Below the pieces are notes generated by a model, which was given only the letters and a program-made list of their open reading frames with translations, did not search any database and was not told the DNA's origin. A stretch of 64,000 nucleotides of DNA, from the NCBI GenBank assembly GCA_016702605.1, contig JADJDQ010000001.1:496001-560000 (forward strand), read 5' to 3'. Shown here piece by piece: positions 1-8,517 of this stretch; position 1 is the first letter of the stretch; every line of letters begins with the position of its first letter. The position numbers and the translations under genes are program-made. Source of the DNA: Candidatus Intricatilinea gracilis (GTDB lineage: Bacteria > Pseudomonadota > Gammaproteobacteria > Burkholderiales > Burkholderiaceae_C).

Positions 1-51
1 CAGCAGTCGCTGGCCGACGGCGAGTTCGTGCACCTGATCAGGCGCCGCTGA
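1..51 (+). CDS. 3' end of an unidentified gene (partial)
   Basis: The window opens in a reading frame of 16 sense codons (QQSLADGEFVHLIRRR) that ends in TGA at 49-51, 24 bp before the stop of convergent galU. The high-GC codon pattern and the convergent layout fit the C-terminus of a real gene, but too little is visible to name a family. It could also be a chance frame. Confidence 0.3.
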   Translation, partial: QQSLADGEFVHLIRRR

Positions 52-75
52 ACCCGCCAGCGGCCATCAGCCAGT

Positions 76-942
76 TCAGAGTTCGAGGCCGCGCAGGTAG
101 TTGCGAAAGCCTTCACCCAGCTGCGGATGGGCCAGCGCCAGGGCGACGTTGGCTTCGAGGAAACCTTCCTTGCTGCCGCAGTCGTAACGCTGGCCGTCAT
201 AACGATAGGCAAACACCTTCTCGCGGCGCAGCAGTGCGGCAATGCCGTCGGTGAGCTGGATCTCGCCGCCGACACCACGCGGCTGGGTCGCGATCTCGTG
301 CATCACACCGGGTGTGAGGATGTAGCGACCAGCCACACCCCAGCGCGACGGTGCCTGTTCGGGCGCGGGTTTCTCGACGATCTTGGTCACGTCCATGAGG
401 CGGTCGTTCACCAGCGTGCCGGCAACGATGCCGTAGCGCCGGGTGTGTTCGACCGGCACTTCCTGCACCGCCAGGATCGACGCCCGCCATTCCTGGAACT
501 GCTCGGCCATTTGCGCCAGCACAGGCGGCTGGCCAATCATCAGGTCGTCGGCCAGCAGCACGGCGAAAGGTTCGTTGCCGATCAGGCGCTGCGCGCACAA
601 CACGGCATGTCCCAGGCCGAGTGCTTGCGCCTGGCGTACGTAGATGCACTCCATGTCCTTGGGTTTGACGCTGTGCACCACCTCGAGCAACTCGAGCTTG
701 TTCGACTGCTCGAGCGCCACTTCGAGCTCGTAGGTCATGTCGAAGTGATCCTCGATGGCGCGTTTGTGGCGGCCGGTCACGAAGATCATCTCGCGCACAC
801 CCGCCGCATAAGCCTCTTCGACCGCGTACTGGATCAGCGGCTTGTCGACAACGGGCAACATTTCCTTGGGTTGCGCCTTGGTGGCGGGCAGGAAACGTGT
901 GCCCAGACCGGCAACCGGAAACACCGCTTTTCTGACTTGCAT
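76..942 (-). CDS. galU: UTP-glucose-1-phosphate uridylyltransferase
   Basis: Makes UDP-glucose from UTP and glucose-1-phosphate, a cytosolic step that feeds envelope polysaccharides and lipopolysaccharide. The 288-residue protein starts with the nucleotidyltransferase signature AVFPVAGLGTRFLPATKA at residues 6-23, followed by KEMLPVVDKPLIQYAVEEA. Further on are the GalU-type metal and sugar segments LLADD and IVEKP, and a late GGEIQLTDGI block. Length is normal for bacterial GalU. The ATG at 942 is preceded by AAAGGA about nine bases upstream, which supports the start. It stands alone and divergent from the dehydrogenase-like gene at 1163. Identification is secure. Confidence 0.96.
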   Translation of the reverse strand: MQVRKAVFPVAGLGTRFLPATKAQPKEMLPVVDKPLIQYAVEEAYAAGVREMIFVTGRHKRAIEDHFDMTYELEVALEQSNKLELLEVVHSVKPKDMECIYVRQAQALGLGHAVLCAQRLIGNEPFAVLLADDLMIGQPPVLAQMAEQFQEWRASILAVQEVPVEHTRRYGIVAGTLVNDRLMDVTKIVEKPAPEQAPSRWGVAGRYILTPGVMHEIATQPRGVGGEIQLTDGIAALLRREKVFAYRYDGQRYDCGSKEGFLEANVALALAHPQLGEGFRNYLRGLEL

Positions 943-1162
943 TCGGTTTTATCCTTTCGGGAAGGTGGAGAAATATTGATTTAGCCAGAGTGTCCCCGAC
1001 CCTCGCGTGCATTCCGCCCCAAAGCACCCCGTTCATGGGGCGCTGGCGAGTATCGAGATGTTTAACATCCGAAGTAACGCACATCCGGCTCAACTCGTCT
1101 GTCTGCGTGCCGACGTCCCGCCATTTTCTTCCGCCTTGATTCCGCCTGGCCCGCACGATCGC

Positions 1163-2260
1163 ATGGATCTTCTCATCGTCGAACCACTCGAAGCCGAAGT
1201 CCTGCAATGGCTGGACGCACGCCATGAGCTGTTCTATGCGCCGCGCCTGCCGCGTGACCCGCAGGCTTTCGGCGAGGCCCTGGCCAGCGCGCGCGCCGTG
1301 CTGGTGCCACCCGGAGTCGGCATCGACGCCGATGCGCTGGCTCAGGCGCGCCACCTGCGCGCCATCGGCCGCATCGTCGGTGGACCCGACAACCTCGATC
1401 TGGCCGCCTGTGCCCAGGCCGGTGTCGAGGTCGTGCGCAGCAACGACGCCGCAGCGCCCGCCGAGGCCGAGTTCATGCTCGGTGCCCTGCTCGCGCTGAT
1501 GCGCCCCAGCCCCAGCGAAGTCGGTCGCGTCGCCGGGCGCGAACTCAGCGCCAGCTGTGTCGGACTGGTCGGCATGACCACTACGGCGCGCTCGATGGCC
1601 AGCCTGCTGCGCCCGTTCGGCTCACGGCTGGTCGGCTACGACCCGACCTTGCATGCCTCGGACGCACAGTGGAGCCGCTGGGGCGTACAACCCCTGGGTC
1701 TGCGCGAACTGTTCGAGAACGCCGACGCCGTGTGTGTGCAGATGAGCTACTACAACCGCTACCGCGGTCTGCTCGGCGAACGCGCACTGCCGCACTGCAA
1801 GCCCAACCAGGTGCTGGTGAGTGTGGCGCCGATGGCGCTTTTCAACGAAGAAGTGCTGGCCGAAGTGCTGCGCAGCGGCCGCATGACTGCCGCCTGGCTC
1901 GACTGCGTCAGCGCCGGCCTGCTCGACGCCGGCCAGCCGCTGCACGGCGTGCGTGGCCTGCTCGTCACGCCGCGTCTGGCCGCCTACACACGTGAAGCGC
2001 GCGTGCGCAGCGCCTGGTGTGTGGCCCGGCGCATCGACGAGATCCTGCGCACCAGCGCCGAAGGCCCGCGCACCGGGCCGGCACCACGCAAACGCAGCGC
2101 CGAGCTGCACAAGCAGCACCTGCATCACCATCAGCAGCAGCACATGTCGACTGGCCCGATGCCACTCATTGACCAGCTCGACAGCCCGGCGCCCGACGGA
2201 CGCGACGACCTGTCCGGCAATACCAGACCCAGTCCGCTGCTTTACCGCGCCGGTTCCTGA
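1163..2260 (+). CDS. D-2-hydroxyacid dehydrogenase-fold protein lacking the catalytic residues
   Basis: A 365-residue protein with the layout of the D-isomer 2-hydroxyacid dehydrogenases: a flavodoxin-like outer half, then a Rossmann half from about residue 130. The family's GxGxxG is degraded to GLVGMTTTAR (134-143). The catalytic Arg segment (usually NTaRG) reads SVAPMA (220-225). The position normally holding the catalytic His (TPHxA) is TPRLA (269-273), and no obvious catalytic Glu is seen between them. The C-terminus carries a His/Gln-rich stretch (HLHHHQQQH) and a Pro/Ser-rich tail. An in-frame ATG at 1007 would add 52 unrelated residues; I chose 1163 because homology begins there. Probably a binding or regulatory pseudoenzyme; no substrate can be assigned. 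Confidence 0.75.
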   Translation: MDLLIVEPLEAEVLQWLDARHELFYAPRLPRDPQAFGEALASARAVLVPPGVGIDADALAQARHLRAIGRIVGGPDNLDLAACAQAGVEVVRSNDAAAPAEAEFMLGALLALMRPSPSEVGRVAGRELSASCVGLVGMTTTARSMASLLRPFGSRLVGYDPTLHASDAQWSRWGVQPLGLRELFENADAVCVQMSYYNRYRGLLGERALPHCKPNQVLVSVAPMALFNEEVLAEVLRSGRMTAAWLDCVSAGLLDAGQPLHGVRGLLVTPRLAAYTREARVRSAWCVARRIDEILRTSAEGPRTGPAPRKRSAELHKQHLHHHQQQHMSTGPMPLIDQLDSPAPDGRDDLSGNTRPSPLLYRAGS

Positions 2261-2301
2261 ACTCCTTGAAGCGCCCCACGGGCGCCTTGCCCGCGGTGGC
2301 G

Positions 2302-2335
2302 ACGGTGCCGGCTTACCTGGGCCGGCACCGTTTTC
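2302..2335. terminator. Rho-independent terminator between convergent genes
   Basis: A perfect 11-bp stem (ACGGTGCCGGC with GCCGGCACCGT) around an 8-nt loop is followed by TTTTC on the plus strand. It lies in the 77 bp between the stop of the dehydrogenase-like gene and the stop of valS. The T-tract orientation suits the plus-strand gene. Confidence 0.75.
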
Positions 2336-2337
2336 TA

Positions 2338-5196
2338 TCAGCCCAGCTGAGCCAGCTGCGAACGCAGCCGCTCCAGCGTCGCGCCGAAGCCGGCGACACG
2401 TTCACGTTCCTGTGCCACCACGGCAGCCGGGGCGCGCGCCACGAAGCTTTCGTTGCCAAGCTTGGCTTCGGCCTTGACGATCTCGCCTTCCAGCCGCGCC
2501 ACTTCCTTGCCCAGGCGGATGCGTTCGGCCTCGACGTCGATCTCCACCACCAGGCCCAGGCGCAACTCACCGACCACGGCCACGGGGGCCAGTCTGGTTG
2601 CTTCGGCAAACGCAGCACTGTCGGCGGCTGGTGTCACCTCGCTGAGTTTGCCCAGGGCCTGCAGCAAGGGGGCGGCTTGCGCGACGAACTCGTCGTCGCC
2701 CACGGTGATGAGTGGCACCCGGTCGGAAGGTGACAGAGCCATCTCGCCGCGCAGGTTGCGGCAGGCGCCAACGACTTCCTTCAGGCGCGCCACCCAGGCG
2801 TCGGCCGCTGGATCGATCTTGTCGAGCTGCGCCTTAGGGTAGGCCGCCAGCACGATCGACTCGTCGCCACTCTTGCGCCCGGCCACCGGTGCCACCTTGT
2901 CCCACAAGGCTGCGGTGATGAAGGGCGTGATCGGGTGCAACAGACGCAGGGTGGTTTCGAGCACACGGATCAGCGTGCGGCGGCTGGCGCGTGCCGCCGC
3001 CTCGTTGCCGGTGAGCTTGGCCTGCTGCAGCTGCACCTTGGCGATCTCGAGGTACCAGTCGCAGTATTCGTCCCACACGAACTGGTAGATCGCATTGGCG
3101 ACGTTGTCCAGGCGGTAGTCGGCAAAGCCCTGCGCCACGGCGGCCTCGACACGCTGCAGCTCGCTCGTGATCCAGCGATCCGCCTGGCTGAAGCTCATGT
3201 AGCCGTGTGCCTTGCCACCCACGCTGCAGTCGGCCTTGGTGTGTTCCATCAGGCCGCAGTCTTCACCCTCGCAGTTCATCAACACGAAGCGTGTGGCGTT
3301 CCAGAGCTTGTTGCAGAAATTGCGGTAACCCTCGCATCGTTTGCTGTCGAAGCTCACCGTACGGCCCAGGCTGGCCATGGCGGCAAAGGTGAACCGCAGC
3401 GCATCGGCGCCGTAGCCGGGAATGCCGTCCGGAAACTCCTTCTCGGTCGCCTTGCGCACCTTGGGTGCGGTCTCGGGCTTGCGCAGACCGGTGGTACGTT
3501 TGTCCAGCAGCTCGGGCAGGGCGATGCCATCGATCAGGTCGACCGGGTCGAGCACATTGCCTTCACTCTTGCTCATCTTCTTGCCGTGGGCATCGAGCAC
3601 CAGGCCGTGGATGTAGACGTGTTTGAAGGGCACCTTGCCGGTGAAATGTTTGGTCATCATGATCATCCGGGCGACCCAGAAGAAGATGATGTCGTAACCC
3701 GTCACCAGCACGCTGCTGGGCAGAAACAGGTCCTGCTCCACCGTGGCCTCGGGCCAGCCCAGCGTGCTGAAGGGCACCAGCGCCGAGCTGTACCAGGTGT
3801 CGAGCACGTCTTCGTCGCGCGTGAGTTCACCGCTGTAGCCGGCGGCCGTGGCCTTGACGCGTGCCTCGGCCTCGTCGCGCGCCACGAAGAGTTCACCGCC
3901 GCTGCCGTACCAGGCCGGGATCTGATGCCCCCACCAAAGCTGGCGGCTGATGCACCAGTCCTGGATGTTCTTCATCCACTGGTTGTAGGTGTTGACCCAG
4001 TTCTCGGGCACGAACTTCACGTCGCCCGAGTCGACGGCCTCGATCGCTTCCTCGGCAATGCTCTTGCCGTTCGCGCCGGCCTTGCTCATCGCCACGAACC
4101 ACTGGTCGGTCAGCATCGGCTCGATGATCTGGCCGGTGCGCGCGCAGCGCGGCACCATGAGCTTGTGTTTCTTCACCTCGACCAGCAGGCCCTCACTCTC
4201 CAGCTGCGCGACGATGGCCTTGCGGGCGGCAAAACGATCCTGGCCGACGTAGACCGCCGGGATGTCCGCCGCCTCATGCGCGCTGACCTTGGCCGCCAGA
4301 TCGAAGATCGTCAGCATTGGCAAGCCATGTCGCAGACCGACCTGGTAGTCGTTCTGGTCGTGGGCAGGCGTCACCTTCACGACGCCGGTGCCGAAGGTCT
4401 TGTCGACGTAGTCGTCGGCGATCACCGGCACCAGTCGGCCGGTGATGGGCAGGCGCACCTGCTTGCCGATCAGGTGGGTGTAACGCTCGTCCTCCGGGTG
4501 CACCATGGCGGCGGTGTCGCCCAGCATGGTCTCGGGCCGGGTCGTGGCCACCACCAGCGACTCGTCGCTGCCTTCGATGGGGTAACGGATGTGCCAGAGT
4601 GAACCGTCTTCTTCCTCGCTCTCGACTTCGAGGTCCGACACCGCCGACTTCAGCACCGGGTCCCAGCTCACCAGGCGTTTGCCGCGGTAGATCAGGCCTT
4701 CGTCGAACAGGCGCACAAACGTTTCGGTGACGACGCGGCTCAGCTTGTCGTCCATGGTGAAGTATTCGTGCGCCCAGCTCACGCTGTCACCCATACGGCG
4801 CATCTGCTGCGTGATGGTGGCGCCGCTCTGGTGCTTCCACTCCCACACCTTGGCGACGAAGTTCTTGCGGCCCAGGTCGTGGCGGCTCTGGCCCGCCTCC
4901 TGAAGCTGGCGCTCCACCACGATCTGCGTGGCGATGCCGGCGTGGTCGGTGCCGGGCACCCACAGCGTGTTGTGGCCCAGCATGCGGTGGTAACGCGTCA
5001 ACGAGTCCATGATGGTCTGGTTGAACGCATGGCCCATGTGCAGCGTGCCGGTCACGTTGGGCGGTGGCAGCTGGATGCAAAAACTCGGCTTGGCCGCGTC
5101 GAGCGTGGGCACGTAGGCGCCGCTGGCCTCCCAGGCCGGGCCGTAATGGGCCTCGATGGCTTGCGGTTCGAACGATTTGGTCAGCGCGTCGGTCAT
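2338..5196 (-). CDS. valS: Valyl-tRNA synthetase
   Basis: Charges tRNA-Val in the cytosol (class I synthetase). The 952-residue product has the HIGH-type motif PPPNVTGTLHMGH at residues 44-56 and the KMSKS loop (HGKKMSKSEGN) in the second half of the catalytic core. An inserted editing domain lies between them, then an anticodon-binding domain, and a C-terminal charged coiled-coil arm (about 870-952) typical of ValRS. The frame is open 42 codons further upstream, but the conserved start MTDALTKSFEP fits the family, so the ATG at 5196 was chosen. The gene is complete and monocistronic in this view. Confidence 0.97.
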   Translation of the reverse strand: MTDALTKSFEPQAIEAHYGPAWEASGAYVPTLDAAKPSFCIQLPPPNVTGTLHMGHAFNQTIMDSLTRYHRMLGHNTLWVPGTDHAGIATQIVVERQLQEAGQSRHDLGRKNFVAKVWEWKHQSGATITQQMRRMGDSVSWAHEYFTMDDKLSRVVTETFVRLFDEGLIYRGKRLVSWDPVLKSAVSDLEVESEEEDGSLWHIRYPIEGSDESLVVATTRPETMLGDTAAMVHPEDERYTHLIGKQVRLPITGRLVPVIADDYVDKTFGTGVVKVTPAHDQNDYQVGLRHGLPMLTIFDLAAKVSAHEAADIPAVYVGQDRFAARKAIVAQLESEGLLVEVKKHKLMVPRCARTGQIIEPMLTDQWFVAMSKAGANGKSIAEEAIEAVDSGDVKFVPENWVNTYNQWMKNIQDWCISRQLWWGHQIPAWYGSGGELFVARDEAEARVKATAAGYSGELTRDEDVLDTWYSSALVPFSTLGWPEATVEQDLFLPSSVLVTGYDIIFFWVARMIMMTKHFTGKVPFKHVYIHGLVLDAHGKKMSKSEGNVLDPVDLIDGIALPELLDKRTTGLRKPETAPKVRKATEKEFPDGIPGYGADALRFTFAAMASLGRTVSFDSKRCEGYRNFCNKLWNATRFVLMNCEGEDCGLMEHTKADCSVGGKAHGYMSFSQADRWITSELQRVEAAVAQGFADYRLDNVANAIYQFVWDEYCDWYLEIAKVQLQQAKLTGNEAAARASRRTLIRVLETTLRLLHPITPFITAALWDKVAPVAGRKSGDESIVLAAYPKAQLDKIDPAADAWVARLKEVVGACRNLRGEMALSPSDRVPLITVGDDEFVAQAAPLLQALGKLSEVTPAADSAAFAEATRLAPVAVVGELRLGLVVEIDVEAERIRLGKEVARLEGEIVKAEAKLGNESFVARAPAAVVAQERERVAGFGATLERLRSQLAQLG

Positions 5197-5474
5197 GGGG
5201 CAGGTCTTTTGGAAAGGTGAAGCCGCCGCGGCCGATCCGGCTCGGATCCAGGCACTGCGGCCCGCGATTTTAAGGAGGCCGGGCCTGCGAGCTCCGATGC
5301 CCCCGCCACCAGGCGTCGACACACCGGCCCGTCATGGGGTGCGGCCGAACGCCCGGCACACCCCGGCTGCAACGCCCACAGGGTGTTCGTGGTATCAACT
5401 CCCCCAGAGGCCAGTCGACAACGACCCGCTGCCCGACCCTCCACTCCCTGGCGCCCAACCGGCCGGACATCACC

Positions 5475-6281
5475 ATGACCTCACCTACCTCGTCACTGCT
5501 CGTTTCGGTCCTGGCCCTGGGCGCGACGCTGGCCGCGACCACCGCACACGCCCAGGCCTTCGATGCCGTGCGCCTGCAGGGCGGGCCGCCCGGCAAGGAC
5601 AGCGGACGGGTCGGCGCGGTGGTGCTGCTCGGCACCACCCACCAGGGCTCCGACGAGCGCCGGACCCTGGTGCTGCCAGCGATCGACTACCAGTGGGCCA
5701 ACGGCTGGTTTGCCGGTGTGACCAACGGCATCGGCTACAACTTCTCGGGCAACAGGGACATGGTCTACGGCCTGCGGCTGACCGCCGACCTCGGCCGCAA
5801 GGAGAGCCGGTCCACGGCGCTGCGCGGCATGGGTGATGTCGGGGCCCGGGCCGAATTGGGCGGCTTCTTCAACCTCGCATTGGCGCCCGGCGTCAACGTG
5901 ACCTCATCGGTGAGATACGGCTCCGGCCAAGGCGGCAAGGGTCTGGTCGCCGACCTGGGAGCGGGTTACTCGGTACCCGTCGCTGCCGAGTGGCGTCTGG
6001 GCGTGGGTGCCGGGTTCAGCCTGGTCAACGCCGACTACATGCAGTCGTATTTCGGCATCACGACCGCGCAGGCGGCAACCAGCGGCTACGCCGCCTACAC
6101 CCCCGAGGGTGGTGCGCGCAACGGCCGGGTCAACGCGACCTTGACCTACCTTGCGAGTGCCCGTGTCGCCGTGACCGCCGGCCTGTCCTCCAGCACTTTG
6201 CTCGGCGATGCCGCGGACAGCCCGCTGGTGCGACGCAAGACCAGCCTCAACGGATTACTTGCTGCGGCCTACGCGTTCTGA
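5475..6281 (+). CDS. MipA/OmpV family outer-membrane protein
   Basis: A 268-residue predicted outer-membrane beta-barrel. Residues 1-26 form a signal peptide ending THAQA. The mature part shows the alternating aromatic/glycine strands of the family. The recognisable C-terminal signature is YFGIT...SGYAAYTPEGG, then LLGDAADSPLVRR, ending in AAAYAF with a terminal Phe, as expected for BAM-inserted barrels. MipA in E. coli scaffolds murein hydrolase/synthase complexes; other members are porin-like, so the role here is open. The frame is open upstream to 5334, but the signal peptide fixes the start at 5475. No operon partners. Confidence 0.88.
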   Translation: MTSPTSSLLVSVLALGATLAATTAHAQAFDAVRLQGGPPGKDSGRVGAVVLLGTTHQGSDERRTLVLPAIDYQWANGWFAGVTNGIGYNFSGNRDMVYGLRLTADLGRKESRSTALRGMGDVGARAELGGFFNLALAPGVNVTSSVRYGSGQGGKGLVADLGAGYSVPVAAEWRLGVGAGFSLVNADYMQSYFGITTAQAATSGYAAYTPEGGARNGRVNATLTYLASARVAVTAGLSSSTLLGDAADSPLVRRKTSLNGLLAAAYAF

Positions 6282-6632
6282 TCGGCCGCTATGGAAGACC
6301 CACTGCGAGTCGCATTCGACAGTCAGGATGTGTGTGGCGATGTGGTCCTGGACAGGCATGGCACCCCACCGTCCCGCAGCGTCAGCCGAACGATTGGTCG
6401 TGCCACAGGCAAGACATTGCCTCGCCCGCCGATGATGCAACGGTGGCCGACGCTTTAGTCGCCACTCAAATTGAATGGGCGGGCGGGAACCCGAGTGGAA
6501 TACCGTGACAATTTGCATCAGCCGCCCGAGGCGCCGCGCCAGCTGTCGAGTCACCTGCAGCACCGACCCGGCCCGCACCTCGGTGGCGACGAATCCCTCC
6601 CCCATCGACCCGCAGTTTTGAAAGAGGACCGA
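6282..6632. other. Intergenic region without a recognisable gene
   Basis: This 351-bp gap lies between the MipA-type gene and the hydroxyacyl-CoA dehydrogenase gene. I see no convincing ORF, terminator or RNA gene. It presumably holds the promoter of the downstream gene, but no -35/-10 pair with acceptable spacing stood out. An AAAGAGGA ribosome-binding site sits at its end. Confidence 0.6.
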
Positions 6633-7481
6633 ATGAGCATCAGCAAAGTAGGCGTCATCGGCGCCGGCACCATGGGCAACGGCATTGCGCAGGCTTGTGC
6701 AGTGGTGGGTGTGCCGGTGGTGATGATCGACATCAACGACGCCGCACTGCAACGTGGCCTGGCCACCGTGGGTGGCAGCCTCGATCGCCTGGTCAAGAAG
6801 GACAAACTCAGCGCCGCGGCCCGGCAGGCCGCACTCGACCTGATCAGTGTGGGCACCGACTACGCGCTGCTGGCCGACTGCCAGCTGGTGATCGAGGCCG
6901 CCACCGAAAACGAGGCGCTCAAGTTCGACATCCTGAAAAAGCTCGACACCCAGCTGGCACCCGAGGTGCTGCTGGCGAGCAACACCTCGTCGATCTCGAT
7001 CACCCGCCTGGCGGCGGTGACACAACGCGCCGACCGCTTCATCGGCATGCATTTCTTCAACCCGGTGCCGATGATGGCGCTGGTCGAGGTGATCCGTGGG
7101 CTGCAGACCAGCGACGCCACGCACAAGGCCGTCGTCGCCCTGGCAGAGCGCCTGGGCAAGACGCCCGTGAGTGTGAAGAACGCGCCCGGCTTCGTCGTCA
7201 ACCGCATCCTGGTGCCGATGATCAACGAGGCGCTGTTCGTGCTGGGTGAGGGCTTGTCGAGCGCCGAGGACATCGACGCCGCCATGAAGCTGGGCTGCAA
7301 CCACCCGATCGGCCCGCTGGCCCTGGCCGACATGATCGGCCTCGATGTGTGCCTGGCCGTGATGGAGGTCTACCTGCGCGAATACGGTGACTCCAAGTAC
7401 CGCCCCGCCCCGCTGCTGCGCGAGATGGTCGCGGCCGGCCGGCTGGGCCGCAAGAGTGGACGCGGCGTCTACAGCTACTGA
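6633..7481 (+). CDS. 3-hydroxybutyryl-CoA (3-hydroxyacyl-CoA) dehydrogenase
   Basis: NAD-dependent oxidation of (S)-3-hydroxyacyl-CoA in the cytosol, used in short-chain fatty acid and aromatic ring-cleavage product degradation. The 282-residue protein has an N-terminal Rossmann motif GVIGAGTMGNGIAQA (about 6-20), the ASNTSS segment, the catalytic HFFNPVP motif, and a C-terminal dimerisation domain with KNAPGFVVNRIL and GCNHPIGPLALADMIGLD. It is the stand-alone, non-fused type (Hbd/PaaH size). The start at 6633 is supported by AAAGAGGA seven bases upstream. Whether the substrate is butyrate- or phenylacetate-derived cannot be told from the sequence. Confidence 0.93.
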   Translation: MSISKVGVIGAGTMGNGIAQACAVVGVPVVMIDINDAALQRGLATVGGSLDRLVKKDKLSAAARQAALDLISVGTDYALLADCQLVIEAATENEALKFDILKKLDTQLAPEVLLASNTSSISITRLAAVTQRADRFIGMHFFNPVPMMALVEVIRGLQTSDATHKAVVALAERLGKTPVSVKNAPGFVVNRILVPMINEALFVLGEGLSSAEDIDAAMKLGCNHPIGPLALADMIGLDVCLAVMEVYLREYGDSKYRPAPLLREMVAAGRLGRKSGRGVYSY

Positions 7482-7502
7482 CACACGCCCGGGTCGCCTG
7501 CG

Positions 7503-8429
7503 ATGACGTCGCCCGCAGTGGTGCTGCTCAACCCGATGGCAGGCGGAGCCAAGGCGCGCGCGCTGCGTGCGCCCATCCGGCGCTGGCTGCTGCGCCACGC
7601 CCCGGGCGTGCCCTTGCTGGCACCCGACAACGCCGACGCCGCCCGCGCCACCTTGATGGTGATTGCGCCGCAGACACGTGTGGTGCTGGTGGGCGGCGAC
7701 GGCACGCTGCACAACATGCTGCCGGCGCTGCTGCGCTGCGGTCACCGGGTCGGCCTGGTGCCGGCCGGCCGTGACAACGAACTCAGCAGCGTGCTGGGCC
7801 TGGCCGGGCTGGGCTGGGAGGAGGCGCTGCGTTACGCGCTGCACGCGCCCACCCGCGCCATCGACGTCGGCCAGATCGACGCTGACCAGCAGGCCTACCT
7901 GTTCATCAGCCGCCTGGCCGTGGGCCACGACGCCTTGTATGTGCATCACCGCGTGCATGCCCCCGGCTGGCTGGGTTCGGGAGCCTGGGCATCCCGCTGG
8001 GCGAGCGTACGGGCCGCCCTGCGCAGTCACCCGTTCGACCTGCGCCTGTGGATCAACGGCCGGTTGCAGCATGACGCTTCGGCGCTGGGGGTGGTGATCG
8101 GCAACACACCCGACGCCCGCAACCGCATCGTCGCCAGCCTGGTCGACGCCACCTTCGAGACCCGTGTGCGCCCCACCACCGGCCGCCACGCGCTGTTGTG
8201 GGCGCGCAGCCGCCCGATCACACTGAGTGACGGCATTGGCAACGGCAACGGCGTCGACGCCAACACACCGCTGCAATGGAGTGGTGCGACCAAGATCCTG
8301 ATCGACGCCTCGCGCCCCCTGCCGCTCACCGCCGATGGCGAGGCGCTGCCGCGCGCGGCACGCTTCAGCGTACGTTGCCTGCCACGTGCCCTGCATGTGG
8401 CCGGGCGCATCGACGACTCGAGCGGCTGA
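7503..8429 (+). CDS. Diacylglycerol/lipid kinase family protein
   Basis: A 308-residue protein of the DAGK catalytic superfamily (ATP-dependent phosphorylation of lipids or sphingoid-like substrates). N-terminal VVLLNPMAGG resembles the family's opening strand and turn. VVLVGGDGTLHNMLPALL (about residues 60-77) contains the GGDGT nucleotide motif. The following loop, usually GTANDFA, reads AGRDNELSSVLG, so one phosphate-binding element is altered. The C-terminal part is a beta-rich domain ending in LTADGEALPRAARF, as in YegS/DgkB. It lies 21 bp downstream of the dehydrogenase gene and may be co-transcribed. Substrate unknown. Confidence 0.82.
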   Translation: MTSPAVVLLNPMAGGAKARALRAPIRRWLLRHAPGVPLLAPDNADAARATLMVIAPQTRVVLVGGDGTLHNMLPALLRCGHRVGLVPAGRDNELSSVLGLAGLGWEEALRYALHAPTRAIDVGQIDADQQAYLFISRLAVGHDALYVHHRVHAPGWLGSGAWASRWASVRAALRSHPFDLRLWINGRLQHDASALGVVIGNTPDARNRIVASLVDATFETRVRPTTGRHALLWARSRPITLSDGIGNGNGVDANTPLQWSGATKILIDASRPLPLTADGEALPRAARFSVRCLPRALHVAGRIDDSSG

Positions 8430-8517
8430 CGATGCCAGCGGGCGGTCGCGTGCGAAGGCGCCAGAAGTGACCACAGTCAATTCGGGGTGAGCCCGAAGCC
8501 ACGGTGACAATGCCACG

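Noticed and set aside
1007..1162. N-terminal extension of the dehydrogenase-like protein from the ATG at 1007
   Set aside because: The 52 extra residues have no family counterpart, and homology begins exactly at the ATG at 1163.
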